Notes under the pieces: model-generated
The model's input: only the letters and a program-made list of their open reading frames with translations
The model's database searches: none
Told to the model about the DNA's origin: nothing
Assembly (NCBI GenBank): GCA_024693045.1
Contig: JAILLQ010000019.1
Location: 62,001-126,000 of the forward strand
Source of the DNA: Treponema sp.
GTDB lineage: Bacteria > Spirochaetota > Spirochaetia > Treponematales > Treponemataceae
Reading direction: 5' to 3'
Length of the DNA stretch: 64,000 nt
Translations under genes and position numbers: made by a program
In this document: piece by piece, positions 52,372-61,330 of the stretch
Numbering within the stretch: the stretch's first letter is position 1
How the letters are laid out: every line of letters starts with the position of its first letter

Positions 52372-55341
52372 GTGAAATCCTTTGTTAAAAACTCTGTAGG
52401 TTTGCTTCTTGCCGTAGGGCTTTGTAGTGGCATAACGGTAGCATCTTCATTGGGAATGTTTTCAAAGATTGAAAAGAATTTCTATGAACCTGCTAGACTT
52501 GCTTCTATACGAAATAAACTTGATGAAGTTGCATCTTACAGTAATGGCTACATGTATAGTATTCTCAATAAGTTGGGCTCAGAAGAAGGCTTTCTGTCTA
52601 ATGATGTTGTTTCTTCATATTTTGAAAGGGAACCATCTAGAGAAGTCGGAAGGCTTTTTGGAAAGCTTTTGGATGATTTGCCTGCTTTGGACGGACTTAG
52701 AGTAGTTGAAAACAATGGAAAAAGTGTTCAGTACAGTTCCTACCGTAACGATTCAAAAAATGATCGTGGAAATAAAACATATTCAGATTATAAAGATTTA
52801 AAAACTTATTCCGGAAATCCAGAACTGGATTACCAGATTGTTTCTGCATTTGTAGAAACAGAAGAAGAAACTTCTTTTAATTCAAATAAATACAGAATGA
52901 TATATGATGGTTATGAACAGAGAATTATTATTTCATATCCATATTATTATAATGAAAGGGCTTATTCTTTTGTATTCTATTTAAATCCAATCGATTTTGT
53001 AACTCAGCTTGTAGAAGAGCATATCATTTCTATAAACGAGCAGATGACTTTGATTTCTTCTAAAGATGGAAGCATAGGTGGTTTTGTATTCAGAATGCCA
53101 AGGGTTGGACAGGGGTTACTTGCAAACGAAATACTCCGTCGCTGGCACATAAGATCCTATGGCCCAGATGAAATTGCTTCTACCCCAAAAGTTCAGGTAA
53201 GTGGTCTGGTTGCAGACGAAAATGGAAGTAAAAGTGCAGAAAGCACTGAGCGTGAAGTTTCATGGAATTTACTAACCAGCCCTAAGGCAGAATTTTTCAA
53301 CATCTGCGGTTTATATTCTTATGAAATGCTTGCAATGCCTCCTTATGTAAAAATACTGCTTTTAATCTGTTCATTTATAACTGTTTGTCTCATTACGATA
53401 ATTATATTTAATATCAGAAAAGATGATGATGTTGTAATTCTTTCAAAAATTAAGAGTGTTCAAATTGGTCTTCTTAACGAATTTTTTGAAAAAAATGTTG
53501 ATCGCACAAAGGTCGCAGCTTTAATAGAAAGTCAAAAGGATGCTCTTACAGCTAGAATTAAGAAAAGTCTTGGTCGACGTGGAAAAAAATACGGGGACGA
53601 TTTAAGCATAATTTTAAATCAGAGCTGGCAGGACATTATTAATATACTTTCCGGCGATAATTCTGTGAATATTCAGAGTCTTTCTACAAATGATATGTCT
53701 GAAATTAGACGCATGTTTGAAGATGTTATGAATAATAGCTCTATTCGAGTTCAAGCCGTAACTCAGTTTCCGTCACGACAGATGCCTAAAAACTGGAAAA
53801 AAGAAGATAACTCAAGACCTGCCGGCATAGAAATTGCTCCACGCCCTGGTCATCCTGCAGTTGTAAGAGAAGGTTCTCTTGAAGAAATCACAGATGCTGA
53901 AGATTTGGAAGAACTGACAGATGTAGAACCATTAGAAGATGTAGAACCAGTAGAAGACGCAGAACCATTAGAAGACGCTGAGCCGATAGAAGACGCAGAA
54001 CCAGTAGAAGATGCAGAACCATTAGAAGACGCAGAACCATTAGAAGACGCAGAACCATTAGAAGACGCAGAACCTGTAGAAGATGCAGAACCATTAGAAG
54101 ACGCAGAACCATTAGAAGATGCAGAACCAGTAGAAGACGCAGAGCCACTAGAAGACGCAGAGCCACTAGAAGACGCAGAACCTGTAGAAGACGCAGAACC
54201 TGTAGAAGATGCAGAACCTGTAGAAAATGCAGAGCCTGTAGAAGACGCAGAACCAGTAGAAGACGCAGAACCATTAGAAGACGCAGAACCATTAGAAGAC
54301 GCAGAACCATTAGAAGATGCAGAACCAGTAGAAGATGCAGAACCATTAGAAGACGCTGAGTCATTAGAAGATGCTGAGCCATTAGAAGACGCAGAACCAT
54401 TAGAAGACGCTGAGCCGATAGAAGACGCAGAACCAGTAGAAGACGCAGAACCTGTAGAAGATGTAGAACCAGTAGAAAATGCAGAACCAGTAGAAGACGC
54501 AGAACCTGTAGAAGACGCAGAACCAGTAGAAGATGCAGAACCAGTAGAAAAAACTGAAACTGTTGAAGAAGTCTCTTCTAGTGATGCAAATCCTGAAACG
54601 GAAGCCCTTTTTGAACAGGAATACGAAGCTCTGTCTCGTGCTGTTGATGATTTAAATGAAGTATCTTTTTCTGAAAGTGATGTGGCTTTAAATACACTTC
54701 AGTCTGAACTTCTAACCTCTGAGGAATTTAATTCTGCAGACCAGCAGAAAACTAATAAATCCGATGAGTCTGAATCTTTAAAACATGATGATGATGTCAT
54801 AGAAGATTTGGAATTTGCGGATGAAGATGAAGAAGAATTAGAAGAAGGCAAAGAAAGAGTTGTTTTTTCTTCCCCAAGAAGTGAAGTAAGTCAGTTTGAA
54901 GGCACAGAAGTCTTAGAAATTGGAGATAGGCTTCAAGGAAAAGTAGAAAATGCCGATAATTCTGTAGTGGATGATTTTGTGGTCTATAACACCATAAATA
55001 TATTCGAAGATTTATCGGTTGGAAACAACTTGCAAAAATCTTTAAAACAGGGGGAGTCTGATACAACTGAATTAAAAAAAAATGATTCAGGCGAAAATTC
55101 TATGAATGAAATAAAAAAAAAAGAGACTGATGATATAGTAGAATTGGAATCAGTTTCTAATAAAAGTGAGGATTTTATGTTTACCGCTTTTGCCGCAAAT
55201 GATAATAATGTTACAGAACTTGCCCCAGATGCTATTGTTCAGGGGGATGATGGAGTTTTTTCTATTGCAAATGATGTTTCAACTATAGGTATTAAAATCG
55301 ATGAAGATTTTAAGAAGCTTGTTGATTCAGTTTTAAAATAA
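52372..55341 (+). CDS. membrane sensor-like protein with ~34 hexapeptide repeats
   Basis: A 989-residue protein from GTG 52372; the frame is open back to TTG 52306, but a GATAAT box (52357-52362) 9 nt before the GTG favours the later start. N-terminal membrane helix, ~290-residue extracytoplasmic domain (Cache-like in layout: NKLDEVASYSNGYMYSIL, RIIISYPYYYNERAYSFVFY), a second helix (~326-350), then a long cytoplasmic acidic region. This contains about 34 copies of a six-residue unit, L/V-E-D-A-E-P (53932-54543), and a Glu/Asp/Ser-rich C-terminus. No catalytic domain seen. The function is unknown; the architecture suggests a signal receptor with an extended acidic spacer or docking tail. Confidence 0.8.
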   Translation: MKSFVKNSVGLLLAVGLCSGITVASSLGMFSKIEKNFYEPARLASIRNKLDEVASYSNGYMYSILNKLGSEEGFLSNDVVSSYFEREPSREVGRLFGKLLDDLPALDGLRVVENNGKSVQYSSYRNDSKNDRGNKTYSDYKDLKTYSGNPELDYQIVSAFVETEEETSFNSNKYRMIYDGYEQRIIISYPYYYNERAYSFVFYLNPIDFVTQLVEEHIISINEQMTLISSKDGSIGGFVFRMPRVGQGLLANEILRRWHIRSYGPDEIASTPKVQVSGLVADENGSKSAESTEREVSWNLLTSPKAEFFNICGLYSYEMLAMPPYVKILLLICSFITVCLITIIIFNIRKDDDVVILSKIKSVQIGLLNEFFEKNVDRTKVAALIESQKDALTARIKKSLGRRGKKYGDDLSIILNQSWQDIINILSGDNSVNIQSLSTNDMSEIRRMFEDVMNNSSIRVQAVTQFPSRQMPKNWKKEDNSRPAGIEIAPRPGHPAVVREGSLEEITDAEDLEELTDVEPLEDVEPVEDAEPLEDAEPIEDAEPVEDAEPLEDAEPLEDAEPLEDAEPVEDAEPLEDAEPLEDAEPVEDAEPLEDAEPLEDAEPVEDAEPVEDAEPVENAEPVEDAEPVEDAEPLEDAEPLEDAEPLEDAEPVEDAEPLEDAESLEDAEPLEDAEPLEDAEPIEDAEPVEDAEPVEDVEPVENAEPVEDAEPVEDAEPVEDAEPVEKTETVEEVSSSDANPETEALFEQEYEALSRAVDDLNEVSFSESDVALNTLQSELLTSEEFNSADQQKTNKSDESESLKHDDDVIEDLEFADEDEEELEEGKERVVFSSPRSEVSQFEGTEVLEIGDRLQGKVENADNSVVDDFVVYNTINIFEDLSVGNNLQKSLKQGESDTTELKKNDSGENSMNEIKKKETDDIVELESVSNKSEDFMFTAFAANDNNVTELAPDAIVQGDDGVFSIANDVSTIGIKIDEDFKKLVDSVLK
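53932..54543 (+). repeat. 18-bp in-frame tandem repeat array
   Basis: Thirty-four 18-bp units, each encoding L/V/I-E-D-A-E-P. They differ mainly at the first codon (TTA, GTA, CTA or ATA) and third positions (GAC/GAT, CCA/CCT). A few units carry Asn for Asp, Val for Ala or Ser for Pro. The frame is conserved throughout. Confidence 0.95.
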
Positions 55342-55356
55342 TCATTCTAAGAAGAG

Positions 55357-57354
55357 TCAGTTTTTGAACTGTTCTTCGATTTCTTTTATCTGATCACGCA
55401 GAGCTGCCGCCTGTTCGTATTCAAGACGCTCTGCACAATCGGACATTTCCTGTTTGAGGGCTTTGATAAGTTTTTCCCTCTGTTTTTTGTCGAATAGGTT
55501 GGCACTTTTTTTAAGAGTTTCAACTGTTACTTTTGCGTTTTCTTCTGCTTCTTCCTGTTGATGTTCCAGTATATCCTGAATCTGTTTTTTTACAGTTTGC
55601 GGAGTAATTCCGTGTTCCCTGTTATAGGCTTCCTGAACAGTACGACGGTGTTTTGTTTCATCGATTGCTTCTTTCATGGCGTCGCTCATTCGGTCTGCAT
55701 ACATAACAACTTTACCTTCCGCATTTCTTGCAGCTCGGCCAATAATCTGAATCAATGAAGTTGTTGAGCGCAAAAATCCGATTTTGTCTGCATCCAGAAG
55801 GGCAATAAAACTTACTTCAGGCAGATCTATTCCTTCTCTTAGAAGGTTGATACCAATTAGAACATCTATTTCACCTGTTCTTAAGGATTTTAATATTTCA
55901 ACTCTTTCGAAAGTATCTATTTCCGAATGAATATATTTTACTTTTAAGTCTAGATCCAAAAGATAGGATGTAAGGTCTTCTGCCATTTTTTTAGTAAGTG
56001 TAAGAACTAAACTTCTTTCATTTTTTGCAATTCTTTCTTTTATTTCTTTGTAGATGTCTTCCATTTGACCTTCACTAGGTCTCACTTCAACAATAGGGTC
56101 AAGAAGTCCTGTAGGTCGAATTAGCTGTTCAACAACTTGTGTGGACTGTTTTATTTCTTCCTTTCTAGGGGTTGCTGTTACATAAATGACCTGATTCATC
56201 ATGCTGGTAAATTCATCAGCTTTTAAAGGCCTATTATCCAGGGCACTTGGGAGGCGGAAGCCAAAATCTACTAGATTCTGTTTTCTGCTTCTGTCCCCTT
56301 CATACATGGCACCTATTTGAGGTACAGAAACATGAGCTTCATCTATCATACATAAAAAATCTGAAGGAAAGTAATGAAGTAGAGTTGCCGGAGCTTCCCC
56401 TGGTGCTCTTTGTGCGATAGGTGCAGAATAATTTTCGATACCTGAGCAATAGCCCATTTCTTTCATCATTTCTATGTCGTAGGTAACCCTGGTTTTCAGT
56501 CTTTCGGCTTCAAGTAATTTATGTTGACTATTCAAAACTTCAAGTCTTTCTTCTAGTTCCTTTTCAATGCGTTCTGTTGCCGCTGTAAGCTGATCCTGTG
56601 GAATTACAAAGTTTTTTGCAGGATAAATTGTAGTTTCGTCCAGTTCTTCTGTAACTTTTCCAGAAATTACATTAAATCGGCGTATTCTTACAACTTCATC
56701 CCAATCCAATTCGATTCTGTACGCTTCGTCAAATTCCATGTATGGCGGATAGATTTCAATAACGTCTCCTTTTATTCGGAAAGTTCCTCTATCTAGAACC
56801 ATATCATTTCTATTGTACTGAATATGGGCAAGTTCAAGAGCAAGCTTATGGGTGTCTAATTCCTTTCCCTTTTCGATATGAATTCTCATGGATTTGTAGA
56901 GTTCCGGCATACCAAGACCATAAATGCAGGATACGGTTGCAATTACAATTACATCTCTTCTTTCCATAAGACTGTATGTAGCAGCCATTTTCATCTGGTC
57001 TATTTCCTTGTTAATCGCTGCGTCTTTTTCGATATATAGGTCTCTTGCAGGAACATAGGCTTCCGGCTGATAGTAGTCGTAATAAGAAACAAAGTATTCT
57101 ACAGCGTTATTAGGAAAAAAGGATTTAAATTCACGGTAAAGCTGGGCAGAAAGAGTTTTGTTATGACTGATGATTAGAGTTGGTCTTTGTACTTTTTCTA
57201 TAATTTTTGCCATAGTAAAGGTTTTACCACTACCAGTAACCCCTTTTAAAGTCTGATATTTATCGCCGCGTAAAAATCCTTCTGCTAGTCTATCAATTGC
57301 CTGTCCCTGATCTCCTGATGGCTGGAAAGGGGATACAACTTCAAATTTACGCAT
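55357..57354 (-). CDS. uvrB: excinuclease ABC subunit B
   Basis: A 665-residue UvrB, the damage-verification helicase of nucleotide excision repair. Walker A GVTGSGKTFTMA, the damage-probing beta-hairpin YYDYYQPEAYVP, helicase motifs (MIDEAHVSVPQ, TATPRKEE, REGIDLPEVSFIALLDADK, QIIGRAARN) and the C-terminal UVR domain (LEYEQAAALRDQIKEIEEQ) are all in place and the length is normal. GGAG precedes the ATG, just after the upstream gene's stop (4-nt gap), so it is co-transcribed with the phosphatase-domain protein. It converges on the repeat protein. Confidence 0.97.
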   Translation of the reverse strand: MRKFEVVSPFQPSGDQGQAIDRLAEGFLRGDKYQTLKGVTGSGKTFTMAKIIEKVQRPTLIISHNKTLSAQLYREFKSFFPNNAVEYFVSYYDYYQPEAYVPARDLYIEKDAAINKEIDQMKMAATYSLMERRDVIVIATVSCIYGLGMPELYKSMRIHIEKGKELDTHKLALELAHIQYNRNDMVLDRGTFRIKGDVIEIYPPYMEFDEAYRIELDWDEVVRIRRFNVISGKVTEELDETTIYPAKNFVIPQDQLTAATERIEKELEERLEVLNSQHKLLEAERLKTRVTYDIEMMKEMGYCSGIENYSAPIAQRAPGEAPATLLHYFPSDFLCMIDEAHVSVPQIGAMYEGDRSRKQNLVDFGFRLPSALDNRPLKADEFTSMMNQVIYVTATPRKEEIKQSTQVVEQLIRPTGLLDPIVEVRPSEGQMEDIYKEIKERIAKNERSLVLTLTKKMAEDLTSYLLDLDLKVKYIHSEIDTFERVEILKSLRTGEIDVLIGINLLREGIDLPEVSFIALLDADKIGFLRSTTSLIQIIGRAARNAEGKVVMYADRMSDAMKEAIDETKHRRTVQEAYNREHGITPQTVKKQIQDILEHQQEEAEENAKVTVETLKKSANLFDKKQREKLIKALKQEMSDCAERLEYEQAAALRDQIKEIEEQFKN

Positions 57355-57358
57355 TGAC

Positions 57359-59620
57359 TTATTCTCCTTTTAGGCGTGAAACCATAGTTAATATTTCTTT
57401 CCTCGAAACATTTCCTTTTTTGGAAATATTTGTAATAAGTTTTTCCTGCAGGTTTGATTCAAGGTAGACGTCTTTTATTTCTGCACACTGTTCTACAGCA
57501 TACTTTACGCAGCCTTCGCCGCGATATTCCAGAATTCCCATATAAAATGAAGCACAGTAGTCATTGCAGATTTCTTTCCAGCTGGCTCCACACAAACCTT
57601 CTAGAATTGCACAAACTATGCCAGTTCTGTCTGTACCGATTGCGCAATGAATTTGGTATGGTCCGGGATTGTGATTTATAAACCTTACAATCTTTCCAAT
57701 CGCTTTTGCAAAAGCTTCAGAATCACTGGAGGTATAACATTGTATATAACCGAATTCAGGAGCTTCTTTTTTTAGAAATAAAATATTTTTTACATTTTCT
57801 TTGTAATAGGCTGGAAGGTAATCAGTAACATTCTTTTTTATTTTTCCAGAAGAAATTTCGAATAAATCCACAGGAGCTGTTTTTAATTCAGTGTCATCAG
57901 AAATGTTTATATCTGATTTAATCTGAAATTTTTCACCTAGATATGCCAGATAGGTCATTCGGTAAGGGTCACTTTCGAAGAATAATTTATCTGAATAAAT
58001 AGGGTGGTAGGAACGGAAAAGATTCTTACTTGCTGGGCACAGTCTGAAATTAGTTAAAATTTTAATGTCTTCGATTTTAGAAAAATTGAAATCAGCTGGA
58101 ACTTTATAATTCTTTTCTGATTCGAAACGTTTTCTTATGTATTCTGGATTCTGTCGGTTAAAAATGATAAGGGGAAATTTATAATCCATAGGAGTAAGGG
58201 AATTGTATTTTACATAGATATAACCTTCCAGATTAACACCGGATTCGCTTTTTTTTGCGCACATCATTTTTCCGATTTCTATGTCTTTATCATTTACATT
58301 TAGCCTGAAAGTTGGCTGTCCAGACTGATTGGTTTGTCGCAAATTGTCGTAATCAATTACCGCATACCAAATTCCGCTTTTTGAATCTTTTATGAAGGGG
58401 TAGTTTCCGCCGTCAAATTCGGAAAAATCATTAATGCTTCCATTAAAATCGGCTGATACATCTTGAATTTCATTTGTGTAATTCCAGTATTCCGGGTTGA
58501 AAAGCATTAAAACTTCTCTGCTTTTTTCGTTGTCGTAAAAACAACTTGCATAATTCAATGCTGTAAGTGGAAAATCTTCAAGGTCTACTCTTTTACTTTG
58601 CGGGGTAAGGGCTGTTAAGTTACCTTCTTCATCTAAAAGGAAAACACCCTTTCCTTTGATGCTATATTCCTTTGCTTTACCAGTTGAAAAGTTGACACTG
58701 AATGATAGTTCATTCCTGTTGGTAAAATCGTAAATATTGTAACTAAGATTTGAATACAAGACGTTCTTCTTTTTGCAAAGAAGCTGGCTTTTATCCTTGC
58801 AGGAAATTTCAGCATTTTCGGGAAATAATAATGCTATGCCGTCATGTGAAAAGTGTCCTGTTTTAGAATCTTTCCCCGATTTTATAGTGATTTTGGCTTT
58901 ATCGAGAAGATTTCCTTCTTTATCAAAAATACTTAGAATCCAGATACCAGGTGCGATTTCTGGGAGTGTAACCTTGCCTTCTTCTGTAAAAGTCTTTGCT
59001 TCCGAGATAGGATCGTTTACGATGACCGTAAAATCTTTGCAAAGTAACCAGTCAAAAGTGTAGGAACCAGTTTTAAGAAGATAATCTTCTTTTGCTCCAA
59101 AGGAATAGGCTGTGTAGCTTCCAAAGAGACCAGAAACGTCAAAGAGAAGGGGATGAATGGAGTCTGTTACAAGGCCCCTGAGAATTTGTAAATCAGATTC
59201 TGTTTCTTTGTCAGGGGAATTGATATTTTTTAGAGAATTACTTTTTATAAGCCTAAATATTAGATTTCCCCAGGCTGTAGTTTTTTTATTTACTACAAAA
59301 GTGTTTGTTTCAGAAACGATATCGTAAACAGCCCTAAGAGTAAGGAAGTCCACTTCGTTCATAAAAGAATCAAAAGGAATTACAGAAATAACTCTGTTTT
59401 TACCAAGGGGCAGGTTTTCAATTTTTATAGGATTTTTTGCATTTTCAAGGGGAATAAAATCGATAAGAACTTCGTTTTCGGCTGCAATGTCGCCGGAAGC
59501 GATGCACACCTTAAATCCTTTTATTGAATATAAGGATTTAATCTTTAACGAGGAAATTGATTTTTTCCAAACAAACTCTTCTAAATCAATTAAAAGAGTT
59601 CCCTTTGCAGTTCTACTCAA
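57359..59620 (-). CDS. large protein with a C-terminal tyrosine/serine phosphatase domain
   Basis: A 753-residue protein starting with TTG (AGGA 8 nt upstream). The first ~550 residues are beta-rich, with no recognised family, no signal peptide and scattered ligand-binding-like strands. The last ~180 carry a phosphatase P-loop, IHCAIGTDRTG (HCx5R form, close to the HCxxGxDRTG of Y_phosphatase3/dual-specificity enzymes), preceded by ESDPYRMTYLAYLGE and followed by SWKEICNDY. It should hydrolyse phosphate esters from Tyr/Ser or lipids. The gene lies between an HtrA protease and uvrB on one strand (9- and 4-nt gaps). The N-terminal region's role is unknown. Confidence 0.75.
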   Translation of the reverse strand: MSRTAKGTLLIDLEEFVWKKSISSLKIKSLYSIKGFKVCIASGDIAAENEVLIDFIPLENAKNPIKIENLPLGKNRVISVIPFDSFMNEVDFLTLRAVYDIVSETNTFVVNKKTTAWGNLIFRLIKSNSLKNINSPDKETESDLQILRGLVTDSIHPLLFDVSGLFGSYTAYSFGAKEDYLLKTGSYTFDWLLCKDFTVIVNDPISEAKTFTEEGKVTLPEIAPGIWILSIFDKEGNLLDKAKITIKSGKDSKTGHFSHDGIALLFPENAEISCKDKSQLLCKKKNVLYSNLSYNIYDFTNRNELSFSVNFSTGKAKEYSIKGKGVFLLDEEGNLTALTPQSKRVDLEDFPLTALNYASCFYDNEKSREVLMLFNPEYWNYTNEIQDVSADFNGSINDFSEFDGGNYPFIKDSKSGIWYAVIDYDNLRQTNQSGQPTFRLNVNDKDIEIGKMMCAKKSESGVNLEGYIYVKYNSLTPMDYKFPLIIFNRQNPEYIRKRFESEKNYKVPADFNFSKIEDIKILTNFRLCPASKNLFRSYHPIYSDKLFFESDPYRMTYLAYLGEKFQIKSDINISDDTELKTAPVDLFEISSGKIKKNVTDYLPAYYKENVKNILFLKKEAPEFGYIQCYTSSDSEAFAKAIGKIVRFINHNPGPYQIHCAIGTDRTGIVCAILEGLCGASWKEICNDYCASFYMGILEYRGEGCVKYAVEQCAEIKDVYLESNLQEKLITNISKKGNVSRKEILTMVSRLKGE

Positions 59621-59629
59621 ATTATATTC

Positions 59630-60865
59630 CTAGTTATCACTTAATATTACATCAACTTTTCTATCTTTACCATTTCTATGTAAGGTTATTGTAACTTTAT
59701 CACCAGGACGCTTACTTTCCAGTGCTGAAAGGTAATCTGCATAGGTTGTTGTAGCAATTCCATCTATAGCTGTGATTACGTCTCCGCCCAGATAGAAAAT
59801 ATTCTGGTTGTAGCCGTAGCGAACTGCTTGAGTTCCTTCTACTATTCCAGCTTTTTCAGCGTTTCCACCTTTTTCTGTTCTTGAAACCAGAAGTCCTTGG
59901 CTTATATCAAGACGGGCATATTCTGCAATTGTCCTAGTCAGTTGAATTGGAGTTAAATCAAGTTGACCTCTGCGAACTTTACCGTATTTTAACAGGTCAG
60001 AAGTAACTCGAACTGCCGTTTCTGCTGGTACAGAAAATCCAATACCTGAACTTGAGCCGCTGCTTGAATAAATCATTGTGTTTATTCCAATCATTCTTCC
60101 GTTTGTGTCTAAAAGAGGTCCTCCCGAATTTCCCGGGTTGATAGCTGTATCCGTTTGAATCATATTGCGGATAATTCGGTTTGTGCTGGAATCTTTTAAT
60201 GGGCGACCAAGGGCAGAAATTATTCCGGTAGTCATGGTTCTGTCAAATCCGTATGGGTTTCCGATTGCGATAACTTTTTGGCCCACTTTAAGTTTTGTGG
60301 AATCTCCAAAGGAAATTGTGTTTAAAACAGTTCCTTCTGGAGGAGTAAACTTTATTACTGCAAGGTCGCTGTCTGCATCCTGACCGATTATGCTTGCTTC
60401 ATATTGTGTTCCATCAGAAAGGGAAACATAGATTTTCGAAGCCCCTTTGATTACATGAACATTTGTAAGAACATAACCTCTGTTGTCTATGATTGACCCC
60501 GAGCCACTTCCGCCATCCTGAACAATTGGTTCTAGAAACCAGTTTACGCCGGTCACCTGGGTGTTTATGTTTACAACTGCTGGGCTGCATTTTTCATAAA
60601 CGTTTATGTTCTGCTTTTCGTCAACAGTAAATGAAGTATCTGTGGAAACAAGTTGTGTGTATTCGCTGCTCTCTGTTTTTTGAAATTCAAAAAGCTCTTC
60701 TGAAGAATTGGCTGATTTTTCTTCCTCTGCTTTTGTGCTTACTTCTATTTTTTTAGAATAGTTTTTATTCAAGAGTTTTACAGATAAAATTGGTGCAAAT
60801 ATTGCAGTGATTGTAATTCCTGTAATGGTAAAAAGTATCACCTGTGTTTTTGTATAAAGTTTCAT
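59630..60865 (-). CDS. HtrA/DegP-like periplasmic serine protease
   Basis: A 411-residue S1C protease: N-terminal membrane anchor (~8-30), a low-complexity spacer rich in Glu/Ser, a trypsin-like domain with the triad His (LTNVHVI), Asp (DADSDLAVIKF) and Ser (INPGNSGGPLLD), and a single PDZ domain (GLLVSRTEKGGNAEKAGIVEG, VITAIDGI). One PDZ makes it DegS- or HtrA-like more than DegP-like. It should degrade or sense misfolded periplasmic proteins. TAAAAT lies 6 nt before the ATG, suggesting a leaderless mRNA. It is followed by the phosphatase-domain gene. Confidence 0.93.
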   Translation of the reverse strand: MKLYTKTQVILFTITGITITAIFAPILSVKLLNKNYSKKIEVSTKAEEEKSANSSEELFEFQKTESSEYTQLVSTDTSFTVDEKQNINVYEKCSPAVVNINTQVTGVNWFLEPIVQDGGSGSGSIIDNRGYVLTNVHVIKGASKIYVSLSDGTQYEASIIGQDADSDLAVIKFTPPEGTVLNTISFGDSTKLKVGQKVIAIGNPYGFDRTMTTGIISALGRPLKDSSTNRIIRNMIQTDTAINPGNSGGPLLDTNGRMIGINTMIYSSSGSSSGIGFSVPAETAVRVTSDLLKYGKVRRGQLDLTPIQLTRTIAEYARLDISQGLLVSRTEKGGNAEKAGIVEGTQAVRYGYNQNIFYLGGDVITAIDGIATTTYADYLSALESKRPGDKVTITLHRNGKDRKVDVILSDN

Positions 60866-60871
60866 ACTGTA

Positions 60872-60900
60872 ATTTTAGTGAATAAAATATACTTATGCAA
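60872..60900 (-). promoter_or_regulatory. promoter of the HtrA-like gene, leaderless
   Basis: On the minus strand TTGCAT (60900-60895), a 17-nt spacer and TAAAAT (60877-60872), then 6 nt to the ATG at 60865. Confidence 0.55.
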
Positions 60901-60919
60901 ATTTGAAGTTCAGATTTTT

Positions 60920-61294
60920 TTACTCTTTAGGGATTTCTTCTTCATTTTGTGACACTTCTTCTTCCAGATTAAAGTAAAAAGAAGAAGATATACCATTTTC
61001 TACTTCTATGTAACATTCTACCGGCAAAAAATTATTTTTATCTATGCGAAGAAAATATGTTCCGGGTGTAAGTTTTGTTATTGCCAGGGGTGTTAAGCCT
61101 TTGTAGGTACCATTCAGGTATATCGCAGCCTTTCTGTAATTTGTTTTTATAGTAACAGCAGTCTGGTTATCCTGGATGGCACTTTTAGAATCAGCTTCTA
61201 CAAGTTTTTCTTCAGAGAAGGGAATTATTTGGCTCTGTAAAGAAAAAGAAAATGTGAACAATAATAGTGGCAGACAAAATGATTTTAATTTCAT
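60920..61294 (-). CDS. exported PEGA-domain protein
   Basis: A 124-residue product with a signal peptide (~1-20) and a single PEGA domain (residues ~45-110: TVTIKTNYRKAAIYLNGTYKGLTPLAI, LTPGTYFLRIDKNNFLP), a small beta fold that decorates surface-layer and periplasmic proteins and often binds cell-wall or protein partners. It ends in a short acidic tail. Its own -10 (TATAAT, 61306-61301) lies inside the end of radC, 6 nt before the ATG, so it is probably transcribed separately. Confidence 0.82.
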   Translation of the reverse strand: MKLKSFCLPLLLFTFSFSLQSQIIPFSEEKLVEADSKSAIQDNQTAVTIKTNYRKAAIYLNGTYKGLTPLAITKLTPGTYFLRIDKNNFLPVECYIEVENGISSSFYFNLEEEVSQNEEEIPKE

Positions 61295-61300
61295 TACATA

Positions 61301-61330
61301 ATTATACAGCCCTTCTTGAATTTATGTCCA
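61301..61330 (-). promoter_or_regulatory. promoter of the PEGA gene within the radC 3' end
   Basis: On the minus strand TGGACA (61330-61325), an 18-nt spacer and TATAAT (61306-61301), then 6 nt to the ATG at 61294. It overlaps the last codons of radC. Confidence 0.55.

Noticed and set aside
53888..54400. 170-residue Leu-rich antisense reading frame in the repeat region.
   Set aside because: It is a shadow of the 18-bp repeats on the other strand (repeating Leu/Met/Val), has no ribosome site and no resemblance to a protein.
53932..54543. Regular repeats that might suggest a CRISPR array.
   Set aside because: The 18-bp units are contiguous with no spacers and keep the reading frame of the membrane protein; no cas genes are nearby.
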